A stretch of DNA of 34,411 nucleotides from Actinomycetes bacterium. Lineage in GTDB: Bacteria; Actinomycetota; Coriobacteriia; Anaerosomatales; Anaerosomataceae. How positions within the stretch are numbered: the stretch's first letter is position 1; the number at the start of each line of letters is the position of its first letter. This document shows positions 1-7,340 of the stretch, piece by piece. A program made the translations under genes and the position numbers. The DNA is taken from the NCBI GenBank assembly GCA_021373175.1, contig JAJFTE010000035.1, positions 1 through 34,411 on the forward strand, written 5' to 3'. Below the pieces are notes generated by a model. The model searched no databases. It had not been told where the DNA came from and saw nothing but the letters and a program-made list of their open reading frames with translations.

Positions 1-50
1 AGGCGGAATTGAGCTGGCTTCGTGCCGTATGACGCGCGTTCCTCGGGCAT
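1..50 (-). CDS. 5' end of an unidentified gene running off the left edge
   Basis: An ATG at 50-48 opens a frame without stops to the window edge (17 codons, beginning MPEERASYGT). A near-ideal ribosome-binding site, GGAGGT, lies seven bases upstream, and a TTGACA box lies further upstream (94-99). Too little protein is visible to name a family. The start is supported by the translation signal only, so this could still be a chance frame. Confidence 0.35.
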   Translation of the reverse strand, partial: MPEERASYGTKPAQFR

Positions 51-69
51 GGCGTTCACCTCCGAGACG

Positions 70-99
70 AGCGTACGCGGCAGACGGAGCAGGTGTCAA
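70..99 (-). promoter_or_regulatory. Candidate promoter for the left-edge gene
   Basis: On the minus strand a perfect -35 hexamer TTGACA (99-94) is followed after 18 bases by TACGCT (75-70), a weak -10. It sits just upstream of the GGAGGT/ATG of the partial gene at the left edge. The -35 is convincing; the -10 is poor. Confidence 0.3.
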
Positions 100-174
100 T
101 ACGCCGTGTATGTACGTGACGCTGATGGCCGAGCGAGCATAATCATAAGAACGTCTTTACGATTGTGCGCAGAA

Positions 175-459
175 TCATAAAGGCCGAGGGTGATGCCGCT
201 GCCGCCGGTCAACGTCGCGCCGATGGCCCACTCGCGCTACCCACACGGTCAGCTCGGCGTCTTCGATGGCATAGACGATGCGATAGTCGGCGACCCGGAT
301 GCGATATCGCTCCAGTGCCGAGAGCTTCTCGCACCCATAAGGGCGTGGGTCATCCGCGAGTGCCCCGATGCGCTCCATAATGCGTGCGCGGTCGGGGGCC
401 GGGAGTGGCTCCAGGTCCTTCAGCACCGAGCGCTTAAGCGAGACGCTATAGCTTGCCAT
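175..459 (-). CDS. RelE/ParE-family toxin of a type II toxin-antitoxin pair
   Basis: A 94-residue protein. It starts MASYSVSLKRSVLKDLEPLP, followed by a helical region with the ALADDPRPYGCEKL turn and then RYRIRVADYRIVYAI and VWVARVGHRRDV. This is the usual layout of RelE/ParE toxins, which are either ribosome-dependent mRNA interferases or gyrase inhibitors. The family core normally ends soon after the GHRRxVY motif; here about a dozen Arg/His-rich residues are added, possibly a read-through into neighbouring sequence. The gene overlaps the 3' end of the upstream small gene by 14 bases, the usual antitoxin-first arrangement. Family assignment is good; the target cannot be told from sequence. 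Confidence 0.8.
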   Translation of the reverse strand: MASYSVSLKRSVLKDLEPLPAPDRARIMERIGALADDPRPYGCEKLSALERYRIRVADYRIVYAIEDAELTVWVARVGHRRDVDRRQRHHPRPL

Positions 460-643
460 CGCGCATCAGGTACGCGAGCGCCTCTTCGTACGCGATGAGC
501 GGCTCGCCATCACGCTCCGAGAAGGCTCTCAGATCCTCTTCGTCTTCCAAGAGGGCGGCTCGAATCGCCTCATTCAGTGCCGCCAACTTGCGCGAGTCGC
601 CCCCACTTGAAGGTTCGCCCTGTGCAGCATACTCGTACTCCAA
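446..643 (-). CDS. Short antitoxin-like protein paired with the RelE-type toxin
   Basis: A 65-residue acidic protein with a probable TTG start at 643; the frame is closed by a stop at 668-670, so it cannot be much longer. The C-terminal half (EDLRAFSERDGEPLIAYEEA, then LAYLMRDGKL) resembles the toxin-neutralising tail of RelB/Phd-type antitoxins, which usually ends in a pattern like YEEVLxxLKRDGKL. No N-terminal DNA-binding fold (AbrB, RHH or YefM/Phd) is recognisable. The protein is therefore either a minimal antitoxin or one that has lost its DNA-binding half. It overlaps the toxin gene by 14 bases. Function is inferred from position and the tail motif. Confidence 0.6.
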   Translation of the reverse strand: MEYEYAAQGEPSSGGDSRKLAALNEAIRAALLEDEEDLRAFSERDGEPLIAYEEALAYLMRDGKL

Positions 644-700
644 CCCAGACGCCGATGATGCGTTCCATCATTGTCGGCTGTCGACTACACCCTTCAGTTG

Positions 701-973
701 TCAGCGATTCCGGCGACCAGCAATCAGCCTGGTTCTTAGTCTGATCAGTATCGCCAACACAGCCACCGCGACACAGAGTGCTAGTGGCGGCCACTTGGGG
801 GCGTCGTGGGACAGAAGGGCTGCGACACTCAGACCCAGGAGCGGCAAGAAGAGCGACAGGGCAAACCTCTCGGTGGCGACACATGCATCACCTGACGCGT
901 GGACCCACAGGCCCGATAACACCCAAGCGGCAAACGAAACGCCGACCAGAAGCAGAACTCCATCAGCGCTCAT
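701..973 (-). CDS. Small integral membrane protein of unknown function
   Basis: A 90-residue protein with three likely membrane segments: about residues 4-22 (VLLLVGVSFAAWVLSGLWV), 38-56 (FALSLFLPLLGLSVAALL) and 63-80 (LALCVAVAVLAILI). It ends in an Arg-rich cytoplasmic-looking tail. Its ATG overlaps the stop of the gene before it (ATGA at 973-970), so the two are translationally coupled. I recognise no family. Lying downstream of an RHS C-terminal tail, it could be an immunity protein, but that rests on position only. Confidence 0.6.
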   Translation of the reverse strand: MSADGVLLLVGVSFAAWVLSGLWVHASGDACVATERFALSLFLPLLGLSVAALLSHDAPKWPPLALCVAVAVLAILIRLRTRLIAGRRNR

Positions 974-1311
974 CTGTGTATGCCCATCCGTTTTGCCGCC
1001 ACACGGGAGAACCCGTATGTGAGGCCCCAGAATGCAGTTTCGCCAACGAACACAGTCCCTCCATAGAAGAAGCCCAAGAACCCCACATCAAACTGACTGA
1101 AGGCTGGCATGATAAACAGAGTGGCTACAACCAACGCATCCACGGCTACTATCATCAGAAGAAGCGTAATCAGATTCGTTCTCAGAAGCCCACCCATCCT
1201 GCCAATGCGCCCGTCTGGAAGCGCGATGCGCTCAGTGTCCATAGCTACATACAGCAGGACATTACCCGCCAAGGCAATCGCCAAGGGCATCACAAGCATG
1301 ATTGATTCCAA
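970..1311 (-). CDS. Small integral membrane protein of unknown function, directly downstream of the RHS tail
   Basis: A 113-residue protein with a TTG start supported by a GAGGAG site eight bases upstream. Likely membrane segments are at about residues 4-23, 45-68 (LITLLLMIVAVDALVVATLF) and 76-98, with a basic loop (DGRIGRMGGLLRTN) between the first two. The stop overlaps the start of the next small membrane gene. The start lies 27 bases after the stop of the RHS fragment. No family recognised. Immunity protein to the hydrophobic RHS tail is a positional guess. Confidence 0.6.
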   Translation of the reverse strand: MESIMLVMPLAIALAGNVLLYVAMDTERIALPDGRIGRMGGLLRTNLITLLLMIVAVDALVVATLFIMPAFSQFDVGFLGFFYGGTVFVGETAFWGLTYGFSRVAAKRMGIHR

Positions 1312-1338
1312 CGGTAACTCTCCTCTTGGTTGTAGGCT

Positions 1339-1960
1339 TCAGTTGCGCGTGATGTCGCGTAGGAACTGACCAAGCCACAGCCCCCCTCCGGTGACACTCC
1401 AGTTGAAACCTTCCACAGCGAGCCATGCCGCCATGACAGAGGCGGCCCCGCCGCAGGCAGCGTATACTGCTCCACCTGCAGATGCTGCGGTACCCGCACC
1501 CGCAATCATCATCTGCACCCTGTACTCCGCCGGCGATAACTCGCCGTCAATATACTGCTGCTGGGTAACAACCCGGCTAATCATCCCAAGAGCAGTTCCG
1601 AGCGCACCGGCCGCTACTGCTAGACCCGCGGCGGTCTCGGGCGCCAGTATTCCAAACGAGCCGACAGTCAGCCCGATGCACACGAGTCCGAGGACGATTG
1701 CGCCAAGGCCGAGTGCGCCAGCAAGAACCGAGTTCGCGCTCATCATCCCGCTCGGATCGACCGCGTTCACCGGGTCCCCACCGCAGTACAGGTACGGGTT
1801 CATCGTAACAGGGTCGCTCGTGTCACCGGGATAGATGTCGCGGGTGAGGAAGCGTCCGAGCTCGGGCGCGTAGTAGCGGTTCCAGCAGTAGTAGAGGCCG
1901 GTCGAGTCATCGGCGCGGTACCTCGCGTAGCGGTAGGGGTTCTCGACGGTCTCATCTGAG
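1339..1960 (-). pseudogene. RHS-repeat protein remnant, core end plus hydrophobic C-terminal tail
   Basis: Reading leftward from about 1960, the frame encodes the conserved end of the RHS-associated core: YRYARYRADDSTGLYYCWNR, RYYAPELGRFLTRD, then NPYLYCGGDPVNAVDPSG. After the DPSG boundary comes a variable tail of about 135 residues. It is rich in Gly/Ala and strongly hydrophobic, with three or four possible membrane segments and a short polar loop (QQQYIDGELSPAEY). This is the polymorphic-toxin layout, in which the part after the core is the effector. The upstream core is in another frame, shifted by one base near 1955. An ATG at 1803 could still give a separate 154-residue product. No catalytic motif is visible in the tail. 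Confidence 0.7.
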
Positions 1961-2314
1961 GTCGATGAGCGTGCCCCAGGGATCGTAGCGGTAGGTGTTC
2001 ACGACGTCGCCGGACGCATCCGAGAGCGCGACGACGTCGCCTCTCGCGTTCAGGTGGTAGAAGTAGGTCTGTCCGCCCCGGCTCATCGCGTGGAGCTGGC
2101 CGCGGTCGTCGTGGGCGTAGGTGGCGATGGTGGCGCCTGAGCCGTCGGTCTCGGCGATCACGCGGGCGGAGGCTCCGTCGTAGTGGAAGAAGGCGGTGCC
2201 TGAGGTCTCGGTCTCGGTCGCGCTCACGCGGCGGTTCATGGCGTCGTAGGCGTAGGCGGCGATCGTCGCCACGCCATCCCCCCAGCAAGCCGACGGACCG
2301 GCCTCGTAACGACG
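1952..2314 (-). pseudogene. RHS/YD-repeat core fragment, frameshifted from its C-terminal end
   Basis: The frame opens after a stop at 2315-2317 and ends at a TGA at 1952-1954. From about 2272 it encodes typical YD-repeat sequence: AAYAYDAMNRRVSATETETS, FHYDGASARVIAETDGSG, then YFYHLNARGDVVALSDASGD and YRYDPWGTLID. The last motif normally runs straight into the sequence found in the next frame leftward, so one small indel near 1955 separates them. The large N-terminal part of a normal RHS protein, usually more than a thousand residues, is missing: upstream of about 2275 the similarity stops. This is a decayed or orphan cassette, a common state of RHS loci. Confidence 0.75.
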
Positions 2315-2401
2315 ACACTAACCCCCCGTATCGCGACACGATCACCCTGGAAGCGGTCAAGTCCGCAACTGCGGGGCTGCGCACGCGAAACGCTGCCTTC
2401 C

Positions 2402-2430
2402 ATCAGAAGGGTTGCCATCTGAGGTGTCAA
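2402..2430 (-). promoter_or_regulatory. Promoter-like sequence upstream of the RHS remnant
   Basis: On the minus strand TTGACA (2430-2425) is followed after 17 bases by TCTGAT (2407-2402), which fits a sigma-70-type promoter reading into the RHS fragment region. The 2318-2529 stretch otherwise holds no gene I can support. Confidence 0.25.
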
Positions 2431-2529
2431 GCGTTCTCGCGCAGAGGAGCTTCTTCAGGCTGCATCGGACACGCTAAGAACCGGCCCCGTCACCACGATC
2501 CCGCCTCAGTGCAGGCGCTCGGCTAGGTA

Positions 2530-3327
2530 CTACTCGCGCGCGCGACCAATCGCCTCGGCCAGTCCGCGCACGAACGCCTCCAGCTCGTCCGCGTCGCCCT
2601 GCCGCCGCACGATCGCGCTCCCCACGACGACGCCGTCGGCGATTGTCGCGACCTCGGCGGCCTGTTCGGGGGTGCCCACGCCGAAGCCGACGGCCACCGG
2701 CAGCGCCGTGTGCTCGCGCACGCGCGCCACCAGTCCGGCGAGTCCGGCGGCGAGCTCGTCGCGCTCCCCCGTCACGCCGAGGGAGGACACCACGTACACG
2801 AAACCGCGCGAGCGCGCGCCGAGCGCGTCGAGGCGCGCGGGCGTGGAGGTCGGCGCGGCGAGGAAGACGGTGTCGATGCCGAGCGGTTCGCTTGCGGCGA
2901 GCCAACGATCGGCCATGGGCGAGTCCGGCGGCAAGTCCGGCACGATGAAGCCGCTCACGCTCGCCTCGGCAGCGAGCGCGGCCACACGCGGGAAGCCGAG
3001 GCGCATCATCGGGTTCAAGTACGTCATCAGCGCCACCGGCGGCGCGTCCCGGTGCATGCCGAGAAACTCACCGGCGAGCGCGATGGTCTCGGCAAGGCCG
3101 AAGCCGTGTGCGAGCGCAGCCTTGCCAGCTTCGACGATCACGGGACCGTCGGCAACGGGGTCCGCGTACGGCACGCCGAGCTCGATGACGCCGGCACCGC
3201 CACGCGCGAGCGCTCCGAGCGCCGCGAGCGAGCCCGCGCGGTCGGGGTAGCCCGCCATCGCGTACGCGACGAGCACCGGATGCCCGGGCGCGAAGGCGCG
3301 CGCAAGTCCGCGGGGAGCGTCAGTCAA
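2530..3327 (-). CDS. trpA: Tryptophan synthase alpha subunit
   Basis: TrpA cleaves indole-3-glycerol phosphate to indole and glyceraldehyde 3-phosphate, passing indole to TrpB. The TIM-barrel motifs are clear: [16 protein letters not shown] carries the catalytic Glu and Asp, followed by [22 protein letters not shown] and GFGVGTPEQ near the phosphate site. I chose a TTG start at 3327, giving 265 residues and overlapping the trpB stop by 8 bases. With this start the catalytic Glu falls at residue 49, as in E. coli TrpA. An ATG at 3378 would add 17 residues and overlap trpB by 59 bases, which seems less likely. It is the last gene of the trp operon; no clear intrinsic terminator follows. Confidence 0.96.
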   Translation of the reverse strand: MTDAPRGLARAFAPGHPVLVAYAMAGYPDRAGSLAALGALARGGAGVIELGVPYADPVADGPVIVEAGKAALAHGFGLAETIALAGEFLGMHRDAPPVALMTYLNPMMRLGFPRVAALAAEASVSGFIVPDLPPDSPMADRWLAASEPLGIDTVFLAAPTSTPARLDALGARSRGFVYVVSSLGVTGERDELAAGLAGLVARVREHTALPVAVGFGVGTPEQAAEVATIADGVVVGSAIVRRQGDADELEAFVRGLAEAIGRARE

Positions 3328-4558
3328 CGCCGAGACCCGCTTCGCGCACGATGTCCATGTCCTTGTCGCCTCGGCCACTGACGTTCACGATCACGACCCC
3401 GTCCGGGCCGAGTTCGGCGGCTAAACGCGGCAGAAGCGCAAGCGCGTGCGAGGACTCGATGGCCGGGATGATGCCTTCGGTGCGCGTGCAGAGGGCGAAC
3501 GCGTCCACGGCCTCCTGGTCGGTAACCGCCTCGTAGCGCACGAGGCCTTCGTCCTTGAGGAAGCTGTGCTCCGGCCCCACGCCGGGATAATCCAGCCCTG
3601 CCGAGATGGAGTACGCCTCGAGCGGGTTGCCCGCTTCGTCTTGCAGCAGGTAGCTATAGAAGCCGTGCAGCACGCCGGGCGAGCCCTTTGTGAGCGCGGC
3701 GCCGTGCTTGCCAGATTCCAGGCCGAGACCGGCCGCCTCGGCACCCACCAGAAGCGGGCGCTTCTCGGCGGGAACGTCGCGCAGGAACGGGTAGAACATG
3801 CCGGCGGCGTTGCTGCCGCCGCCCACGCACGCGACGACCGCGCCCACGTGCGGGATGGCCTTCTCGTCGATCTGCGCGATGGTCTCGGTGCCGATCACGG
3901 CCTGGAAGTCGCGCACGATGGTCGGATACGGGTGCGGGCCCACGACCGAGCCGATAACGTAGAACGTGTCCTCGACGCGCTCGACCCAGTGGCGAAGCGC
4001 GGCGGTGACGGCGTCGGCGAGCGTGCCGGTGCCCTCGGCCACGGGCACGACCTCCGCGCCGAGGAGACGCATCTTGTAGACGTTCAGGGACTGGCGGCGG
4101 ATGTCCTCCGTGCCCATGAAGACCGCGCACTCGAGCCCCATGAGCGCGGCGGTGGTCGCCGTGGCGACGCCGTGCTGGCCAGCGCCCGTCTCGGCGATCA
4201 CGCGGTGCTTGCCCATGCGCTTGGCGAGCAGGCACTGCCCCAGTGTGTTGTTGATCTTGTGCGCGCCGGTGTGATTGAGGTCCTCGCGCTTGAGGTAGAC
4301 GGCGCCAAGCCCGGTTGCCTCGGCGAGGCGGTCGGCGCGGTAGAGCGGCGACGGGCGTCCGACGTAGTCGGTGAGGAGCACCTTCAGCTCCTCGGCAAAA
4401 GCCGGGTCGGCCTGCGCGGTGCGGTACGCGGCCTCAAGCTCGGCGAGGACCGGCATGACCGTCTCGGGCACGAAGGTCCCGCCGTACGGGCCGAAGAAGC
4501 CCTGCGCATCGGGACCCGCGTAGGCGTCGTCGGCGGACGGCAATAAGACGTCGGACAT
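3320..4558 (-). CDS. trpB: Tryptophan synthase beta subunit, canonical TrpB1 type
   Basis: A 412-residue PLP enzyme that condenses indole with serine to give tryptophan, working as an alpha2-beta2 complex with TrpA. The PLP lysine is K101 in [10 protein letters not shown]. The catalytic glutamate region [11 protein letters not shown] and the phosphate-binding loop [10 protein letters not shown] are intact, as is the C-terminal SGRGDKD. This is the TrpB1 branch, normally partnered with TrpA, whose gene overlaps its 3' end. The gene starts three bases after the trpF stop. A second, divergent beta subunit (TrpB2) is encoded two genes earlier in the same operon. Confidence 0.98.
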   Translation of the reverse strand: MSDVLLPSADDAYAGPDAQGFFGPYGGTFVPETVMPVLAELEAAYRTAQADPAFAEELKVLLTDYVGRPSPLYRADRLAEATGLGAVYLKREDLNHTGAHKINNTLGQCLLAKRMGKHRVIAETGAGQHGVATATTAALMGLECAVFMGTEDIRRQSLNVYKMRLLGAEVVPVAEGTGTLADAVTAALRHWVERVEDTFYVIGSVVGPHPYPTIVRDFQAVIGTETIAQIDEKAIPHVGAVVACVGGGSNAAGMFYPFLRDVPAEKRPLLVGAEAAGLGLESGKHGAALTKGSPGVLHGFYSYLLQDEAGNPLEAYSISAGLDYPGVGPEHSFLKDEGLVRYEAVTDQEAVDAFALCTRTEGIIPAIESSHALALLPRLAAELGPDGVVIVNVSGRGDKDMDIVREAGLGVD

Positions 4559-4561
4559 GCG

Positions 4562-5194
4562 TCATCCCTCCAGGTCTGCCGCGCGCACGGCGGCCATGAA
4601 TGCTGCGATCTTGATGGGGTCCTTGTGGCCGGGATGCTCCTCGACCCCCGAGGAGACGTCAACGGCGAACGGGCGGACGATGCGGATCGCCTCGGCCACG
4701 TTTTGCGGCGACAGGCCGCCAGCAAGGAAGAGTGGAGCCCCTCCGGGGCGGTTGCAGGTGAGGAGTCGCCAGTCGAAGGTCCGTCCGGTCCCGCCACGCT
4801 TGCGAGCATCCGTTGCGTCGAGGAGGAAGGCGGCGACCGTTCCCCGGAAGGGCTCGAGCTCCTCAAGAGCGAAGGACGTGCCGATGTGCACCGCCTTGAT
4901 GACGGGCGCAGGCGCTCCGACACACGCCTCTGGCGACTCGTCGCCATGGAACTGCACGTACGTCAGCCCGATGCGGGTGACGGCTTCGGCCACGTACGCC
5001 GGGGCGGCGTTCACGAACACGCCCACGCGTGCTACCCGCGTTGGCACGTCTGCGAGGGCGCGAGCCGCCTGCGCGATCGTGACCTGCCGCGAGCTTTCGG
5101 CGAGCACCACCCCGAGGGCGTCGGCACCGGAGGCAACGGCGGTCCGGGCGTCCTGTGGGTTCGTGATGCCGCATATCTTGACGCGCGTGCGCAT
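4562..5194 (-). CDS. trpF: Phosphoribosylanthranilate isomerase
   Basis: A 210-residue TIM-barrel enzyme that converts N-(5'-phosphoribosyl)anthranilate to the carboxyphenylamino-deoxyribulose phosphate used by TrpC. It starts MRTRVKICGITNPQDA, with the catalytic Cys in KICGIT. VQFHGDESPE, FLLDA, LAGGLSPQNV and VDVSSGVEEHPGHKD follow, the last two binding the substrate phosphate. It lies six bases downstream of trpB2 and just before trpB. TrpF is separate here, not fused to TrpC as in E. coli. Confidence 0.97.
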   Translation of the reverse strand: MRTRVKICGITNPQDARTAVASGADALGVVLAESSRQVTIAQAARALADVPTRVARVGVFVNAAPAYVAEAVTRIGLTYVQFHGDESPEACVGAPAPVIKAVHIGTSFALEELEPFRGTVAAFLLDATDARKRGGTGRTFDWRLLTCNRPGGAPLFLAGGLSPQNVAEAIRIVRPFAVDVSSGVEEHPGHKDPIKIAAFMAAVRAADLEG

Positions 5195-5200
5195 GTTCCG

Positions 5201-6547
5201 CTACTCCGGCTCGCAGAGCGTGGCGCCGGCGGCGAAATCGTAGTCCTGCAGCTTGCCCGCGTTGAACGCCTCGTACGCCGAGAGGTCGAAATGACCGTGG
5301 CCGGAGAGGTTGAACAGCACGGTCTTGTCCTCGCCGGCCTCCTTGGCGGCAAGCGCCTCGTCGATAGCGACCCGGATGGCGTGACTGCTCTCGGGCGCCG
5401 GCAGGATGCCCTCGGCGCGAGCGAACTGGACCGCCGCTTCGAAGGACGCCACCTGGTGCACGGCAACGGCCTCGACGTCGCCGGAGCGCACGAGCGCGCT
5501 CACAAGCGGCGACTCACCGTGGTAGCGCAGGCCGCCGGCGTGGATACCGGCCGGCACAAAATCGTGTCCCAGCGTGTACATCTCCATCTGCGGCGTGAGC
5601 TTGGCCTCATCGCCGAAGTCGTAGCGGAACTCGCCAGCGGTAAGCGACGGGCACGCCTTCGGCTCGACAGCCACAAGGCGCGCCTTTGAGCGGCCGTTGA
5701 GGCGCCGGTGGTAGTACGGGAAGGCGATGCCGGCGAAGTTGCTGCCGCCGCCCACGCAGCCGATGACCACGTCGGGCTCCTCCTCGGCAAGCTCCATCTG
5801 CTTGACGGCCTCAAGGCCGATGATCGTCTGGTGTAGACACACGTGGTTGAGCACCGAGCCGAGCGAGTAGTGCGTGTCGTCGTGCGTTGCCGCGACCTCG
5901 ACGGCCTCGGAGATCGCGATGCCGAGCGAGCCCGTGCTGTCCGGGTCCATCGACAGCACGTGGCGACCCGCCGCCGTGAGGTTCGTCGGGCTCGCATGCA
6001 CGCTGGCGCCGTACGTCTCCATAAGCGCGCGGCGGTATGGCTTCTGCTCGTAGGAGACCTTAACCATGAAGACCTCCACGTCGATGCCGAAGAGCGCTCC
6101 GGCAATGGAAAGCGCCGAGCCCCACTGGCCCGCGCCGGTCTCGGTCGAAATCTTAGTGATGCCCTCCAGCTTGTTGTAGTACGCCTGCGGAATGGCGGTG
6201 TTCGGTTTGTGCGAGCCGGCCGGGCTCACGCCTTCGTACTTGTAGAAGATCTTGACGCCGGCAGGCAGGCCGAGCACCCGCTCCAGCTGCTTGGCGCGGA
6301 TGACCGGGGAGGGGCGATACGTCTTGAAGACGTCGAGCACCGCACCCGGGATGTCGATGTAGCGCTCCTGGCTTACCTCCTGCATGATGCACTCCATGGG
6401 GAAGAGCACCGCGAGCTGCTCCGGTCCCATGGGGTTGCCGTCCGCGTCAAGCGACGGTGCGATGGGTACCGGCAGATCCGCCTGGACGTTGTACCAGGCC
6501 GTGGGCATCTCCGTTTCGTCGAGCAAGAATCGCGTCTTATCTGACAT
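5201..6547 (-). CDS. trpB2: Second tryptophan synthase beta subunit, TrpB2 type
   Basis: A 448-residue PLP enzyme of the TrpB-like (TrpB2) branch, clearly different from the 412-residue TrpB1 three kilobases downstream. The N-terminal extension is typical of this branch (TAWYNVQADLPVPIAPSLD, then LFPMECIMQEVSQERYIDIP). The PLP lysine is K114 in SPAGSHKPNTA, and STETGAGQWGSA and CVGGGSNFAG follow. Members of this branch make tryptophan from indole without normal TrpA control, and some are reported to use O-phosphoserine. The ATG at 6547 has AGGAAGGAG just upstream and lies 11 bases inside the end of trpC. A longer frame upstream is only overlap with trpC. Confidence in the branch is high; substrate is unknown. 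Confidence 0.95.
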   Translation of the reverse strand: MSDKTRFLLDETEMPTAWYNVQADLPVPIAPSLDADGNPMGPEQLAVLFPMECIMQEVSQERYIDIPGAVLDVFKTYRPSPVIRAKQLERVLGLPAGVKIFYKYEGVSPAGSHKPNTAIPQAYYNKLEGITKISTETGAGQWGSALSIAGALFGIDVEVFMVKVSYEQKPYRRALMETYGASVHASPTNLTAAGRHVLSMDPDSTGSLGIAISEAVEVAATHDDTHYSLGSVLNHVCLHQTIIGLEAVKQMELAEEEPDVVIGCVGGGSNFAGIAFPYYHRRLNGRSKARLVAVEPKACPSLTAGEFRYDFGDEAKLTPQMEMYTLGHDFVPAGIHAGGLRYHGESPLVSALVRSGDVEAVAVHQVASFEAAVQFARAEGILPAPESSHAIRVAIDEALAAKEAGEDKTVLFNLSGHGHFDLSAYEAFNAGKLQDYDFAAGATLCEPE

Positions 6548-7340
6548 CGCCCTTCTCCTTCCTAACGCCAACGAGTTCCGCGAGCACATCTTCCGGAAAC
6601 GGCGAACGCATGAGCGCCTCGCCGACAAGAACCGCATCCGCACCTGCCGCCGAGGCGGTTTCCACGTCGAACCGCGCCGTGGTGCCGCTCTCGGCCACCA
6701 CCACAAGGCCGGCCTGCGCCGCGGCACGCACGAGTTCGCGGGCGCGAACGGGGTCGACATGAAGCGTGTACAGGTCGCGGCTGTTCACGCCCACGAGTGA
6801 GGCACCTGCTGTGCGCGCCACCGCGAGCTCAGCGGCGTCGTGCACCTCCACAAGCGCTTCAAGCCCGAGGGTCGACGCGAGGTCGAGGTACTCGGCCACG
6901 CGCGTGCCAAGCACGCTCACAATGAGCAGCACCGCGTCGGCGCCATGACCGCGCGCCACGAAGAGCTGCACCGGGTCGACCACGAAGTCTTTGCAGAGCA
7001 CCGGGATCGTAACCGCGTCGCTCACGTCCGAGAGGTCCGTGAAGCTGCCGCCGAAGCTCTCGGGCTCGGTGAGCACGCTTATCGCAGCCGCGCCACCGGC
7101 CTCGTAGCCAAGCGCCTGTTTCGACGCTTCGCACGCCGGCGCGATCGGCCCCGCGCTTGGCGAGCACTTCTTCACCTCGGCGATGATGGCGACATCCGGG
7201 CGTGTGGCGAGCGCGGCCGCGAACGGGCGCGAGGCGCGACCGCTCAACGCGAGGCGTTCGCGGTCCGCTGCCGAGAGGCTCCCGAACTCCGCGGCGATGC
7301 GCGCGGTGCGCCGAGCGACCATGTCGTCGAGGAAGTTCAC
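6537..7340 (-). CDS. trpC: Indole-3-glycerol-phosphate synthase
   Basis: A 267-residue TIM-barrel enzyme that decarboxylates and closes the ring of carboxyphenylamino-deoxyribulose phosphate to indole-3-glycerol phosphate. The N-terminal helix FLDDMVARRTARIA is typical. IIAEVKKCSPSAGPI carries the catalytic Glu and Lys (about residues 55 and 57), and VLCKDFVVDPVQL, LVGVNSRDL, VAESGT and LVGEALM are all present. It starts with GTG, overlapping the trpGD stop (GTGA at 7340-7337), and its own end overlaps trpB2 by 11 bases, so the three genes are translationally coupled. Confidence 0.97.
   Translation of the reverse strand: MNFLDDMVARRTARIAAEFGSLSAADRERLALSGRASRPFAAALATRPDVAIIAEVKKCSPSAGPIAPACEASKQALGYEAGGAAAISVLTEPESFGGSFTDLSDVSDAVTIPVLCKDFVVDPVQLFVARGHGADAVLLIVSVLGTRVAEYLDLASTLGLEALVEVHDAAELAVARTAGASLVGVNSRDLYTLHVDPVRARELVRAAAQAGLVVVAESGTTARFDVETASAAGADAVLVGEALMRSPFPEDVLAELVGVRKEKGDVR

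Noticed and set aside
141-180. Direct repeat AATCATAA, two copies 32 bases apart, downstream of the toxin gene
   Set aside because: Short and AT-only in a GC-rich region; no further copies or palindromes to support a site.
91-2431. AGGTGTCAA found both near 91 and near 2422, considered as repeat or mobile-element ends
   Set aside because: The nine-base match is explained by two TTGACA-type -35 boxes; the flanks differ.
2318-2529. Possible end of an insertion sequence or a gene remnant between the RHS piece and trpA
   Set aside because: A short plus-strand frame (NPPYRDTITLEAVKSATAG) and a minus frame are open, but I could match neither to a transposase or any family, and saw no terminal inverted repeats.
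2495-2529. Possible terminator after trpA (CGCCT-GCACTG-AGGCG)
   Set aside because: Only a 5-bp stem and no T run; too weak to call.
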